Assembly: GCF_002257665.1 (NCBI RefSeq)
Contig: NZ_MQWB01000001.1
Span: forward strand, 3,297,119-3,361,118
Reading direction: 5' to 3'
Origin: Rubricoccus marinus
GTDB taxonomy: Bacteria > Bacteroidota > Rhodothermia > Rhodothermales > Rubricoccaceae
DNA length: 64,000 nucleotides
Part shown: positions 39,474-48,505 of the stretch, in pieces
Layout: each line of letters starts with the position of its first letter
Numbering within the stretch: position 1 is the stretch's first letter
Program-made: the position numbers and the translations under genes
Notes under the pieces: model-generated
Databases searched by the model: none
Seen by the model: the letters and a program-made list of their open reading frames with translations, nothing else
Told to the model about the DNA's origin: nothing

Positions 39474-40619
39474 ATGCGCCTGACTGCCTTTTTCCTTCTC
39501 CTCGTGCTGATCGGCTGCGACCGTTCCGCGCAGTCCCAGCAGCCCCAAAGCGTAGACGCGCCCCTAGGCGAAGTCGCCGACGCGCTCGAACGCACCAACG
39601 TCGAGATCGACTCCGGCCGGCGGACCGCGATCACGCGCGCCGTGGAGGCGGCGTCGCCGGCGGTCGTCTCGGTCAACGTGATCGAGGTGCGGCAGGTGCG
39701 CGTCCGCGACCCGTTTGCGGGCTTTTTCGGACGCGTGCCGGACCAGGTGTACCAGCAGCAGGTGCAGGGACTGGGCTCCGGCTTCGTGATCTCGCCAGAC
39801 GGCTACATCGTGACCAACGATCACGTGGCGGGCAACGCCACCAAGATCACGGTCGCCTTCCCCGACGGGAAGACGATGGACGCGCAACTGATCGGCAGTG
39901 ACCCGGAGACCGACATCGCGCTGATCAAAGTCACGCCAGAGGAGGACCTGCCGTTTCTCGACTTCGAGAATCGCGAGGACGCCATCGTGGGTGAGTGGGC
40001 CATCGCGCTGGGCAACCCGTTCGGTCTGTTCGAGGCCGCCGAGCCCAGCGTGACCGTTGGCGTGGTGAGTGCCGTGGGCCGCGACTTCCCCATGCAGGAG
40101 GGCCGCACGTTCCGCGACATGATCCAGACCGACGCGGCCATCAACTCCGGCAACTCCGGCGGGCCGCTCGTGGACGCGACGGGCCGCGTGCTGGGCATGA
40201 ACACCTTCATCTTCTCGCGCACGGGCGGCTCGGTCGGCATCGGCTTCGCCGTCCCGGCGTGGCGCATCGAGCGCGTGGTGGAGGAGCTCCGGACCTCTGG
40301 CGTGGTGAACCGCTCGTTCTACTCCGGCCTCAACGTGCAGCCCATCAACGCGCGCATCGTGCAGGCGCTCGGGCTCAACGACGCCAGAGGCCTCATCGTG
40401 GCGAGCGTGGACCCGGACAGCCCGGCCGACCGCGCCGGCCTCCGCCCGTACGACATCATCGTGCGCATCGCGGGCGAGACCATCGGCGAGGTACGCAATC
40501 CACGCGGCTATATCCAGGATCGCCTTATCGACAACCGCGCGGGCGACACCGTCACGCTCGGCATCGTGCGCGATGGGCGCGAGCAAAACGTCAACCTGAC
40601 CCTCGGCGCGAGCGGATGA
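39474..40619 (+). CDS. DegP/HtrA-like serine protease, lipoprotein
   Basis: 381 residues from ATG 39474. Lipoprotein signal MRLTAFFLLLVLIGC; trypsin-like domain with catalytic His in YIVTNDHVAGN, Asp in DPETDIALIKV and Ser in INSGNSGGPLV; one C-terminal PDZ domain (NARGLIVASVDPDSPADRAGLRPYDIIVRIAGETIGEV). It degrades or refolds damaged envelope proteins. Residue stretch NDARGL is encoded through the repeat. Its stop overlaps the start of the next lipoprotein gene (ATGA), so both are co-translated. Confidence 0.93.
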   Translation: MRLTAFFLLLVLIGCDRSAQSQQPQSVDAPLGEVADALERTNVEIDSGRRTAITRAVEAASPAVVSVNVIEVRQVRVRDPFAGFFGRVPDQVYQQQVQGLGSGFVISPDGYIVTNDHVAGNATKITVAFPDGKTMDAQLIGSDPETDIALIKVTPEEDLPFLDFENREDAIVGEWAIALGNPFGLFEAAEPSVTVGVVSAVGRDFPMQEGRTFRDMIQTDAAINSGNSGGPLVDATGRVLGMNTFIFSRTGGSVGIGFAVPAWRIERVVEELRTSGVVNRSFYSGLNVQPINARIVQALGLNDARGLIVASVDPDSPADRAGLRPYDIIVRIAGETIGEVRNPRGYIQDRLIDNRAGDTVTLGIVRDGREQNVNLTLGASG

Positions 40620-41785
40620 CCCAGCCTTCCCGCCCGACCAATCGCCTCTGGCGCCGTAGCCGGCGCGTTCTCGCGGCCCTCGCTCTCGTCCCGTTGCTCG
40701 CGCTGACCGCCTGCCTGCCCGGCAGCGGACGCCAGAACACGCGCGCGCTCGCGCCCGCCGATTCCGCCGCGGCTGGGCTCGCTTCGGCAGTGCCCGTAGA
40801 CTCACTCGTGGAAGTGTGGTCGCTGCCGATGGGCGAGGTGGCCGAGGTGCCGTCCAACATCGCGTGGATCCAGCCGGACTCCGCCTCTGGCGCGCGCCTG
40901 GCAGTGGTGGAAACGAAGAACGGTGCCGTCCACACCGTCAGCGCCAGCGGCGAGCGGGGGCCGGTATGGAGCGTGGGCGAGGAGCGGTACCCCTACCTCG
41001 CGGGCGTCGTCGGCGATACCGTCGTGGTGCTCTCGCGCGGCGTACCGGCGCTGGAGTGGGTGACGGCCTCTGGCGTGGCGCGGAGCGTGCCCGTCCCCGA
41101 GGGCGCTACGGCGGCGTTCGTGGACCGCACGCGTACCATCGTGCGCGTGGGCGGTGGGCCGAGCGAAGTATCTCCCGCGCTCGTGTCCCTCAGCGCAAGC
41201 GGCGACGAGACCGGGCGCTTCACGTTTGCTCAGCCATGGCGCGCCTGGGGCTTTGTCCGCCCCTGGGGCGACTCCGTTCTCGCGCTGTCCGGCTACCGGC
41301 CAGTCGCCGACGTGCTCACGCCAGAGGCCTCTGGCGCCGGCGCGCTCGACACGCTCGCGTTTGCCGGCTTCGACTCGCCGCAGCTCGTGCGCAGCTACCA
41401 GTTCATGACCGGCGAGGTCGACGAGCCGCCGCTGCTCTCGCCCGCGGCCGCCGCGCTGGGCGAGAGGCTGTACGTGCTCAACGTGCGGAGTGAGCGCGTC
41501 CGCATCGACGTGTACGACCGCCGCGGCCAGCTCGTGCGCGTGCTCCAGGGCGCGGTCCCCCTCAGCGCCGAAGGGAAGCAACAGGTGCTGGACGTCTACC
41601 CCGCCGATCTCGCCGTCCGGCAGACCGCCTCTGGCGCGGTCGAGATCGCGCTGCTGATGAAGCGCGACCGCGGCCTCTTCCAGCGCGCCGACGCGCGCGT
41701 TCTCCTGTACCGGTGGGCGCCCCAGCCGCTAGAGGCCTCTGGCGTGACGAACCGAGATTCGAGCGAGGTATCGGCAGTTCGGTAA
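40616..41785 (+). CDS. Lipoprotein with beta-propeller-like domain
   Basis: 389 residues. After a basic start (TNRLWRRSRR) comes a lipobox signal (VLAALALVPLLALTAC). The body has repeated beta segments (GARLAVVETKNGAVHTVSASGERG, YLAGVVGDTVVVLSRGVPALEWV, LYVLNVRSERVRIDVYDRRGQLVRVL), the last resembling the 6-bladed NHL/DUF-type surface proteins of Bacteroidota. Function unknown. Coupled to the protease upstream, maybe an envelope quality-control partner. Confidence 0.7.
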   Translation: MTQPSRPTNRLWRRSRRVLAALALVPLLALTACLPGSGRQNTRALAPADSAAAGLASAVPVDSLVEVWSLPMGEVAEVPSNIAWIQPDSASGARLAVVETKNGAVHTVSASGERGPVWSVGEERYPYLAGVVGDTVVVLSRGVPALEWVTASGVARSVPVPEGATAAFVDRTRTIVRVGGGPSEVSPALVSLSASGDETGRFTFAQPWRAWGFVRPWGDSVLALSGYRPVADVLTPEASGAGALDTLAFAGFDSPQLVRSYQFMTGEVDEPPLLSPAAAALGERLYVLNVRSERVRIDVYDRRGQLVRVLQGAVPLSAEGKQQVLDVYPADLAVRQTASGAVEIALLMKRDRGLFQRADARVLLYRWAPQPLEASGVTNRDSSEVSAVR

Positions 41786-41825
41786 AGCGGCGCTAGACTT
41801 GGCGCCTACCTGCTCCCCGTCTGCC

Positions 41826-42491
41826 ATGCCACGACTCTCCGCCCTCGCCCTCGTTCTGGCACTCGCCGCCTGCGAACCCGCACCCGACGCACCCGAGCCG
41901 GAGGCCTCCCCCGCTCCCGCCGAGGTCACGCCAGAGGCCGCGCCTGCGATGGAGGCGAGCACGATCTCCGCGGACGACAGCACTTCCGCCCGCCTCACGG
42001 CGCCCGTGCGCGTGGACGGCGCCTGCCCGTTCGAGGGCTGCATGTACGGCACGTGGACGGCCTCTGGCGAGACGGCGGTGTACACCGCCGCCGGAGACAC
42101 CACGAGCCGCGCGTTTACGGTCCCCGCCGGGACGGAGATAGAAGCCGACCGCGGCTTCGCGCTCGTCACCCGCCTCGGGCAGATTCTGGTGGAGCGCGAT
42201 GCCGTGATTTACCTCGCGTCTGGTGGAGAGCAGCCTGTCGCCGCGGGCGACACGCTTCTCGTGCTAGATCCCGAGGGCGAGGGCAGCTCCCGCGTGTGGG
42301 CAAACGGCGTCCTCGGCTTCTCCGGCGTGGATGTGGACATGAACGGCCCCGGCGGCGAAGGCCCCGCGCTCCGGACGCTTCGCCCCGCCGAGTACCAGTG
42401 GTGGGCCCACGTCCGCCTCGCCGATGGCCGCGAGGGCTGGCTGTGGATGGACCGCACCCCCAGCGTGAGTGGCGCCGACGCCTTCGGTTGA
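41826..42491 (+). CDS. Hypothetical lipoprotein
   Basis: 221 residues. Signal MPRLSALALVLALAAC, then a ~30-residue Pro/Ala/Glu linker and a compact beta-rich domain with a Cys pair (CPFEGCMYGTW) and a tryptophan-rich end (YQWWAHVRLADGREGWLWMD). The last part looks SH3-like, as in proteins that sit on peptidoglycan. No known family. Forty bp after the preceding stop. Confidence 0.7.
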   Translation: MPRLSALALVLALAACEPAPDAPEPEASPAPAEVTPEAAPAMEASTISADDSTSARLTAPVRVDGACPFEGCMYGTWTASGETAVYTAAGDTTSRAFTVPAGTEIEADRGFALVTRLGQILVERDAVIYLASGGEQPVAAGDTLLVLDPEGEGSSRVWANGVLGFSGVDVDMNGPGGEGPALRTLRPAEYQWWAHVRLADGREGWLWMDRTPSVSGADAFG

Positions 42492-42520
42492 CCGGGTGGC
42501 GACCGCGCTGGCGAACCCTG

Positions 42521-42536
42521 CCTCTGGCGCCAGAGG
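42521..42536. repeat. Perfect 16-bp palindrome after lipoprotein gene
   Basis: CCTCTGGCGCCAGAGG, 30 bp after the stop at 42491. Confidence 0.8.
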
Positions 42537-42731
42537 CCCGAATCTCTCGTGCCGCCACAGGCGCTAGAACGTTCTCCGCCTGGAGGCATCCGCTGGAGCC
42601 CGCGCGGCACCTTGGAAGCCGTGCGGAGATCATGTCTCTGCGGAACAGCGCCCCCCGCATCGCGTGGACCACGCCCCTCTGACGACGCCCGTTAGAGGCG
42701 ACGACCGCGGCAGGCGCCGCACACGCACGAC

Positions 42732-44255
42732 ATGGCCGACGCACCTCAGATCTCCACCCTCGGCGCGCTCCGCGCCAGCGGCTACGCGCCCCGTTCCGTC
42801 AAGGACGAAGTGCGGGCCAACCTTATCGCCAAGCTGCAGTCCGGCGAGGAGGTCTTCCCCGGCATCCTCGGCTTTGACCGGACGGTCATCCCGCAGGTGC
42901 AAAACGCGATCCTTGGCAAGCACGATTTCATCCTGCTCGGCCTCCGCGGCCAGGCCAAGAGCCGCTTGGTGCGCCTGCTCCCCACCCTTCTCGACGAGTG
43001 GGTGCCGGTCTTGGAAGGCTCCGAGATCCACGACGATCCTCTGGCGCCGGTCTCCAAGTTCGGCCGCGACCTCGTGGCCGCCAGAGGCGACGAGGCGCCC
43101 GTCGGGTGGCTGCACCGCAGCGAGCGCTACGGCGAAAAGCTGGCCACGCCGGACACCTCCATCGCCGACCTCATCGGCGACATCGACCCCATCAAGGCGG
43201 CCACGCAGCAGCTCACCTACGCGGACGAGGAGGTGATCCACTTTGGCATCATCCCGCGCACGCACCGCGGCATCTTCGCCATCAACGAGCTCCCGGATTT
43301 GCAGCCGCGCATCCAGGTGGGACTGCTCAACGTGATGGAGGAGCAGGACGTGCAGATCCGCGGCTTCAACGTGCGGCTCCCGCTGGACCTCATGATGGTG
43401 TTCACTGCCAACCCCGAGGATTACACCAACCGCGGCAGCATCATCACGCCGCTCAAGGACCGCATCGACAGCCAGATCCTGACGCACTACCCGCGCGATC
43501 TGGAGATCGGCATCGAGATCACGCGCCAGGAAGCGTGGCAGGACCGCGCGGCCTCTGGCGGCGTGACCGTTCGCGTCCCCCACATCTTCCGCGAGATCGT
43601 GGAGCAGGTCGCCTTCGAGGCGCGCGAGAGCGAGTACGTGGACCAGAAATCCGGCGTGAGCGCTCGCCTGACCCGCGCGGCTCTGGAGGACTTGGTGAGC
43701 GCGGCCGAGCGCCGCGCGATCCTCAACGGCGAGACCGAAACCACGCTCCGTGCGACGGACCTGATGTCCATCGAGCCCGCCGTGACCGGCAAGGTCGAAC
43801 TCGTCTATGAAGGCGAGCAGGAAGGCGCGCAAGGCGTCGCGCGCGCCCTGATCGGCCGCGCCGTGGCGGCGACCCTCCCCCGCTACCTCCCCGACCCCGC
43901 CGACAAAGCCGAGGGCCGGAAGGCCTATGCCGACGTACTCGCGTGGTTCGCGAAGGGGAACGGCATCGAGATCGGACCCGAGATGCCGTTCGACGCCTAC
44001 GCGCGCGTCCTCGATTCCGTGGATGGCCTCGCGGCACTTGTCAGCAAGCACACGACCTCGGCCACGCCTGCCGAGAAGGCCAGCATGATGGAGCTCGCGC
44101 TGGACTCCTTGCACCAGCGCTCCCTCCTCGGCAAGGACCTCGCCGACGGCGGGACCGGGTATTCCGATATGATGGGCTCCGTCCTCTCTGGCCTCGGATC
44201 CTTTGGAGAGGAGGACGACGACGAGGATTACGAGGACTGGCGCCGCCGCGGCTAA
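42732..44255 (+). CDS. MoxR/ChlI-like AAA+ ATPase
   Basis: 507 residues. Walker A LLGLRGQAKSRLVRLL, Walker B-like GIFAINELPDLQPRIQVGLLNVMEE, sensor region MMVFTANPEDYTNRGSIITPLKDRID: the magnesium-chelatase/MoxR clade. The family works as chaperone motors, usually with a VWA-domain partner encoded next door; here the next gene is a CRTAC1-type protein and no VWA gene is in the window. C-terminal 100 residues are helical (LGSFGEEDDDEDYEDW at the end, very acidic). Motif for Walker A is GQAKS, short of the usual GTGKT but normal for this subgroup. Confidence 0.85.
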   Translation: MADAPQISTLGALRASGYAPRSVKDEVRANLIAKLQSGEEVFPGILGFDRTVIPQVQNAILGKHDFILLGLRGQAKSRLVRLLPTLLDEWVPVLEGSEIHDDPLAPVSKFGRDLVAARGDEAPVGWLHRSERYGEKLATPDTSIADLIGDIDPIKAATQQLTYADEEVIHFGIIPRTHRGIFAINELPDLQPRIQVGLLNVMEEQDVQIRGFNVRLPLDLMMVFTANPEDYTNRGSIITPLKDRIDSQILTHYPRDLEIGIEITRQEAWQDRAASGGVTVRVPHIFREIVEQVAFEARESEYVDQKSGVSARLTRAALEDLVSAAERRAILNGETETTLRATDLMSIEPAVTGKVELVYEGEQEGAQGVARALIGRAVAATLPRYLPDPADKAEGRKAYADVLAWFAKGNGIEIGPEMPFDAYARVLDSVDGLAALVSKHTTSATPAEKASMMELALDSLHQRSLLGKDLADGGTGYSDMMGSVLSGLGSFGEEDDDEDYEDWRRRG

Positions 44256-44360
44256 ACATCTGGCGGATCTGGCACCGTCAGAGGAGGACATGGGCGTCTG
44301 GCTTTGCCCCATAGTGAAAGGGACGGATCCGTTACTTCGCAGTCTTCGCCCCCACCGCCC

Positions 44361-46328
44361 ATGCTTCGCCGCGTCCTCCTCGGCCTCCTCTTTCTGCCGG
44401 CGACCTCTGGCGCGCAGACGTTCACGGCCGTCACCCTGCCGCCCGATCTTGTAGGCGGGCTCGCGCCCGCGATCGTCGACATCGACGGCGATGGCCGCAC
44501 CGACGTCTTGTCCGGCCAGTCCGTGGCGCGTCAGACCGATGGGGGATGGGAGGTGTCCGTTCTCGATGACCAGTTGGCGCTCGGAGTCCTCGTCGCGGAT
44601 TGGAGCGGCGACGGCGCCCGCGAGGTGGCTGTGCTCGGCGCCTACCGCGTCCGCCCCGCGCGGTGGAACCGCGCCAGAGGCGCGCTGGAGCCTCTGGCGG
44701 GGACAGGTCTGGAGACGCCCCGGTTCAACCTCATCCAGGGCTCCGTCCTCCTCGACGACGACCGCGACGGCAGGCTCGACCTTCTCATCGGCAACGACGG
44801 CCCGCCGGACGTGCTGCTGCGCCAGAGGATCGGCGGCACGTTTGACGACCTCAGTGCAAGCGTACTTCCCGGGACGGAAGGCGGCACCTATGGCATGGCC
44901 GCGGCCGACTTCGATCGGGACGGAGACCTCGACGTGGCCGTGGGGCTTTGCGCGCCTCTCCCGGCTCATAACCTGCTCTACCTCCGAGGCGCCTCTCGCT
45001 ACACCGAAGTGGGAGCGAGCACGCAGACGGACGACCCGCGTGCGAGTTGGGGCATGGCGTGGCTGGATTACGACGGCGATGGCTGGCTCGACCTGTTCGT
45101 CGCCAACATGCCCATCGACGTCGACGGGCAAACCTCCGACGGCGCCAACGGACTCTTCCGTAACAACCAGGACGGCACTTTTACCGATGTAGCGGGCGAC
45201 GCTGGCGTGGCAGGCCCTACGGGCGAGAACAGTTGGAGTGCCGTCGCAGCCGACTTCGACAACGACGGCTGGACCGACCTTGCCGTGGCCAACCGCCGCA
45301 GCGGCACCGGCGCCGCTCAACCCTGGCGGCTCTGGCGCAACACCGGAGGGCAGTTCGAGGATGTCACGCCCGGCTCGGGCCTGGGGAGCGTGGAGACTAT
45401 CTTTATCGGCGCGGGCGACGTCGACGGGGACGGGTGGGTCGACCTCGTGGGCGAGCAGTCCAACCTCCCCGTTCTCCTCCGCAACGGTGGCGGCACCAAC
45501 GCATGGCTCGGCGTGCGCCTGCGCGGCCTCGCCTCCAACACCGAGGGGATCGGCGCGCGAGTCGAGGTGGCCTCTGGCGGGCGGACGCAGGTGCGCGAGA
45601 TCACCGGGGGCGACGGGTTCATGGCGCAGAGCCACGCGCTCGAAGCGCACGTCGGGCTCGGGACCGAGACAACGGCCAACGTGACCGTCCGCTGGCCCAG
45701 CGGGCAGGTCGACGTGGTGACGGGCGTGACGGCCAACCAGCGCATCACCATCGTCGAAGGCGAGGGGCGCAACGACGCGCCAGAGGCCTTCGCGCTGATC
45801 GCGCCCGCCTCTAGCGCCGAACTCGCCAGCACCGAGCCGGCCACCTTTTCGTGGGCGCCCTCCGCCGACGAGGGGCCGGTGACGTACTCGCTCCTGATCG
45901 AGCACGATGGGGGAACGGCCCTGACCTATTCGACGACCGAGACATCGTTCACCGTCCCCCAGAACGACTTGTTTCCCGGTCCTTTCTCGTGGGCGGTCGT
46001 CGCGAACGACGGGCGTAGCGAGCGGACGAGCCTGGAGGCGCGCGCGTTCTCGTTCGTGGTCGTGGATGCGGCAGAGGAGACGCCAGAGGCCGGGCCGGCG
46101 CTCACGCTCGGGCCCAACCCAGCCCGCAGTCACCTCCGCGTGCAGGTCGCGGACCCGGCCCCGGCGACGCTGACGGTCCTCGACGCGCGAGGCCGCCGCG
46201 TGCTCACCGAGCGCGTGGCAGCGGGCGAGGCGACGCTGGACCTCCGCGCGCTACCTCCGGGCGCCTACACCGTCCGCGTAGAGTCAACGAGTGGCGTCTC
46301 GACCGCGCCTTTCGTGCTCGCGCGCTGA
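44361..46328 (+). CDS. Secreted CRTAC1-like FG-GAP/VCBS protein with sorting domain
   Basis: 655 residues from ATG 44361. Signal MLRRVLLGLLFLPATSGAQ. Repeated Ca-binding FG-GAP blades (IVDIDGDGRTDVLSG, LDDDRDGRLDLLIGNDG, ADFDRDGDLDVAVG, LDYDGDGWLDLFVANM, ADFDNDGWTDLAVANR, GDVDGDGWVDLVGE), an ASPIC/UnbV domain (NAWLGVRLRGLASNTEGIGARVEVASGGRTQVREITGGDGFMAQSH), a fibronectin-like region and a type IX-like ending (LTLGPNPARSHLRVQV, TVLDARGRRVLTERV). Large surface or released protein; ligand unknown. Confidence 0.9.
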   Translation: MLRRVLLGLLFLPATSGAQTFTAVTLPPDLVGGLAPAIVDIDGDGRTDVLSGQSVARQTDGGWEVSVLDDQLALGVLVADWSGDGAREVAVLGAYRVRPARWNRARGALEPLAGTGLETPRFNLIQGSVLLDDDRDGRLDLLIGNDGPPDVLLRQRIGGTFDDLSASVLPGTEGGTYGMAAADFDRDGDLDVAVGLCAPLPAHNLLYLRGASRYTEVGASTQTDDPRASWGMAWLDYDGDGWLDLFVANMPIDVDGQTSDGANGLFRNNQDGTFTDVAGDAGVAGPTGENSWSAVAADFDNDGWTDLAVANRRSGTGAAQPWRLWRNTGGQFEDVTPGSGLGSVETIFIGAGDVDGDGWVDLVGEQSNLPVLLRNGGGTNAWLGVRLRGLASNTEGIGARVEVASGGRTQVREITGGDGFMAQSHALEAHVGLGTETTANVTVRWPSGQVDVVTGVTANQRITIVEGEGRNDAPEAFALIAPASSAELASTEPATFSWAPSADEGPVTYSLLIEHDGGTALTYSTTETSFTVPQNDLFPGPFSWAVVANDGRSERTSLEARAFSFVVVDAAEETPEAGPALTLGPNPARSHLRVQVADPAPATLTVLDARGRRVLTERVAAGEATLDLRALPPGAYTVRVESTSGVSTAPFVLAR

Positions 46329-46335
46329 GGCCGAG

Positions 46336-46351
46336 CCTCTGGCGCCAGAGG
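46336..46351. terminator. Iterated palindrome exactly between two convergent stops
   Basis: CCTCTGGCGCCAGAGG fills the gap between the end of the CRTAC1-like gene (46328) and the end of the GIY-YIG gene (46352). Best place in the window to test a two-way terminator role. Confidence 0.5.
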
Positions 46352-46756
46352 CTAGAGCGGGTTGAGCGCAGGCAGGAGCGAGCGCCGCAGGTCGGCTTCC
46401 AGAGTGCGGGCCTCCGCCCCGTCGCGCGTGACCACCCAGGCGAACGAGCACCGCGCGTCGATGTAACTCCGGCACGCTCGCTTGGCCACGCGCGGGTGCC
46501 GGATGCGCTCGCCATGCTCGGCCTCGTACGCGAACTGCGCGCGGTCTAGAAAGAGGTACTGCGCGAACATGTTGACGATCTGGCCGCTGGCGTGGTCTTT
46601 CAGGCGCCGCCGCAGGCTGCCCTTCCCGTTTCGCCCTGCCATGCCGATGTAGATCGCCTCGTCGCCGTCGTAGATGACATACGCGCCCGGAGAATCGGGC
46701 ACGGCGGACCAGTCCACGTCGGCGAAACGGTAGCGGCCGGAGAGGGAACGGTCCAT
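46352..46756 (-). CDS. GIY-YIG nuclease domain protein
   Basis: 134 residues. SPGAYVIYDGDEAIYIGMAGRNGKGSLRRRLKDH is the GIY-YIG core (GAYVIY and IYIG) with the catalytic Arg in the RRRLKDH helix; the metal-binding Glu is in RTLEADLRRSLLP and the Asn in the final LNPL. The family cuts DNA in repair, restriction and mobility. A single-domain form, so target unknown. Confidence 0.85.
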   Translation of the reverse strand: MDRSLSGRYRFADVDWSAVPDSPGAYVIYDGDEAIYIGMAGRNGKGSLRRRLKDHASGQIVNMFAQYLFLDRAQFAYEAEHGERIRHPRVAKRACRSYIDARCSFAWVVTRDGAEARTLEADLRRSLLPALNPL

Positions 46757-46783
46757 GAGCCGTGGGCGCCAGAGGCGGGGTGG

Positions 46784-46799
46784 CCTCTGGCGCCAGAGG
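46784..46799. repeat. Perfect 16-bp palindrome after ALDH gene
   Basis: CCTCTGGCGCCAGAGG, two bases beyond the ALDH stop on the minus strand; possible terminator. Confidence 0.7.
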
Positions 46800-46801
46800 C
46801 G

Positions 46802-48268
46802 CTACTTCGCCGAGAAGCGGTACGTGCGCGGCTGGTGCTGGATGGAGACCCACTGCACAGTCGAGAAGGCGTCCAGCGCCCACTTCCCGCCAAAGCGCCC
46901 GAGGCCGCTGGCGCCCATGCCGCCAAAGGCGACGTGCGGCTCGTCGTTGACGGACATGTCGTTGACGTGGATCATGCCGGTCTTGACGCGCCGCGCGAGG
47001 CGCAGGCCGCGCTCGGTGTTGCCGGTGAAGACCGACCCTGAGAGGCCGTAGTCGGTCGCGTTGGCGATCTCCAGCGCCTCCTCGTCGCTCTCGAACGTCA
47101 GGATCGGCGCCAGAGGCCCGAAGATCTCCTCGGACGCGGCGGACATGTCCTGCGTCACGCCCGTGAGGACTGTAGGCTCGATCACGCGGCCCTCATGGCC
47201 GCCGCCGAGCGCAACCGTCGCGCCGGCCTCTTTCGTCCGCTTCAGGATGTCAAGGATGGACTCCAGTTGGTCGTCGTCGATGATGGGGCCGACAAACGTC
47301 TGGCCGTCGGACGGGTCGCCGGCCTGGAGGGCGCGGACAGTGCCCAGGAACGCCTCGGTAAAGGCGTCCGCGAGGGAGGCGTGCACGGCGATGCGGTTGA
47401 GCGCGATGCAGATCTGGCCCTGGTGGAGAAACTTGCCGAACGCGGCGGCGCGAGCGGCCTGCTCCACGTCGGCGTCGTCCAGGACGAGCATGATGTTGTT
47501 GCCGCCCAGCTCCAGCTCGACGCGCTTGAGGTGCTTGCCGGCCTGCTCCGCGATGCCCTTCCCCACCTTGGTGGAGCCCGTAAACGAGATCACGCGCGGG
47601 ACCGGGTGAGTCACGATGGCGTCGCCGATCTCGCTGCCCGAGCCGGGCAGCACGTTGAGCATCCCGGCTGGCAACCCGGCCTCCTCGAAGATGGCGCCGA
47701 TGATCGTCCCGCCCGTCACGGCCGTGTTGGACGCCGGCTTGAGCACGACCGCGTTGCCGGCTCCAAGCGCGGGCGCCACGCTGCGCATCGAGAGGTGAAA
47801 CGGGAAGTTCCACGGCGAGATCACGCCCACCACGCCGACCGGCTGGCGGTACACGCGGTTCTCCTTGCCGGGCGTGACGGAGGGGTACAGCTCGCCTTCC
47901 ATGCGGAGCGGGAAGGTCGCGGCCTCTTGCGTGATGCCGATCGCGTTGCTGATCTCGAAACCTGCCTTGAGCTTCGTGCTGCCGGACTCCTTGACGAGCC
48001 AGTCGGTGATCTCCTCGCGGCGCTGCTCAATGACCTCGGCGGCCTTGGCGAGGATGGCCTGCCGCTTCGTGGGCAGCATCTCCATCCACTCGGCCTGCGC
48101 GGCCTCGGCGGCGCGGTAGGCGGCGTCCACGTCGTCTTTGGTCGCCTGGGCGACGTCGAGAAGCGTCTCGTCGGTAAACGGGTCGGTGGCCGGGGCCGTC
48201 TCGCCAGAGGCGGCGGCGCGCCATTCGCCGCCGATGTAGAGTTGGGCGAGGGTGCTGTAGCGGTCCAT
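46802..48268 (-). CDS. NAD(P)-dependent aldehyde dehydrogenase
   Basis: 488 residues. ALDH superfamily: cofactor region VISPWNFPFHLSMRSVAPALGAGNAVVLKPAS, ISFTGSTKVGKGIAEQAG, catalytic Glu in VELELGGNN, catalytic Cys in HQGQICIALNR, and EEIFGPLAPIL near the end. The aromatic-type context (LHQGQICIALNRIAVH) resembles benzaldehyde/vanillin dehydrogenases, though the substrate cannot be fixed. Single gene; terminator-like palindrome at its end. Confidence 0.92.
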   Translation of the reverse strand: MDRYSTLAQLYIGGEWRAAASGETAPATDPFTDETLLDVAQATKDDVDAAYRAAEAAQAEWMEMLPTKRQAILAKAAEVIEQRREEITDWLVKESGSTKLKAGFEISNAIGITQEAATFPLRMEGELYPSVTPGKENRVYRQPVGVVGVISPWNFPFHLSMRSVAPALGAGNAVVLKPASNTAVTGGTIIGAIFEEAGLPAGMLNVLPGSGSEIGDAIVTHPVPRVISFTGSTKVGKGIAEQAGKHLKRVELELGGNNIMLVLDDADVEQAARAAAFGKFLHQGQICIALNRIAVHASLADAFTEAFLGTVRALQAGDPSDGQTFVGPIIDDDQLESILDILKRTKEAGATVALGGGHEGRVIEPTVLTGVTQDMSAASEEIFGPLAPILTFESDEEALEIANATDYGLSGSVFTGNTERGLRLARRVKTGMIHVNDMSVNDEPHVAFGGMGASGLGRFGGKWALDAFSTVQWVSIQHQPRTYRFSAK

Positions 48269-48332
48269 GTGCGGTGCGGGGATGTTTACGCCGTTGCCTA
48301 GCCTCTGGCGGCGGGCGGTGTTCCGCCAGAGG

Positions 48333-48348
48333 CCTCTGGCGCCAGAGG
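48333..48348. repeat. Perfect 16-bp palindrome with extra half-sites
   Basis: Within 48301-48350 there are four half-sites in series (GCCTCTGGCG, CGCCAGAGGC, then the palindrome). Located upstream of ALDH. Confidence 0.75.
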
Positions 48349-48505
48349 CGAGGACCGCTTCAGTTACCGTCCAGAGCGCACTACTTGCAGTGTGGCGTCG
48401 GACGCTGCGCAGCCCTTTGGTGACAGGCTAAAACCCTCGTCGCTCCGCTCTGTCGGGATGACAAGGTTGAGAGACAGTGGCCCTCTGACGCCAGAGGGCG
48501 CCGTG

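Noticed and set aside
42630-46133. 1167-codon frame on the minus strand
   Set aside because: Exactly opposite the MoxR-like and CRTAC1-like genes, composition of a mirror frame, no domain.
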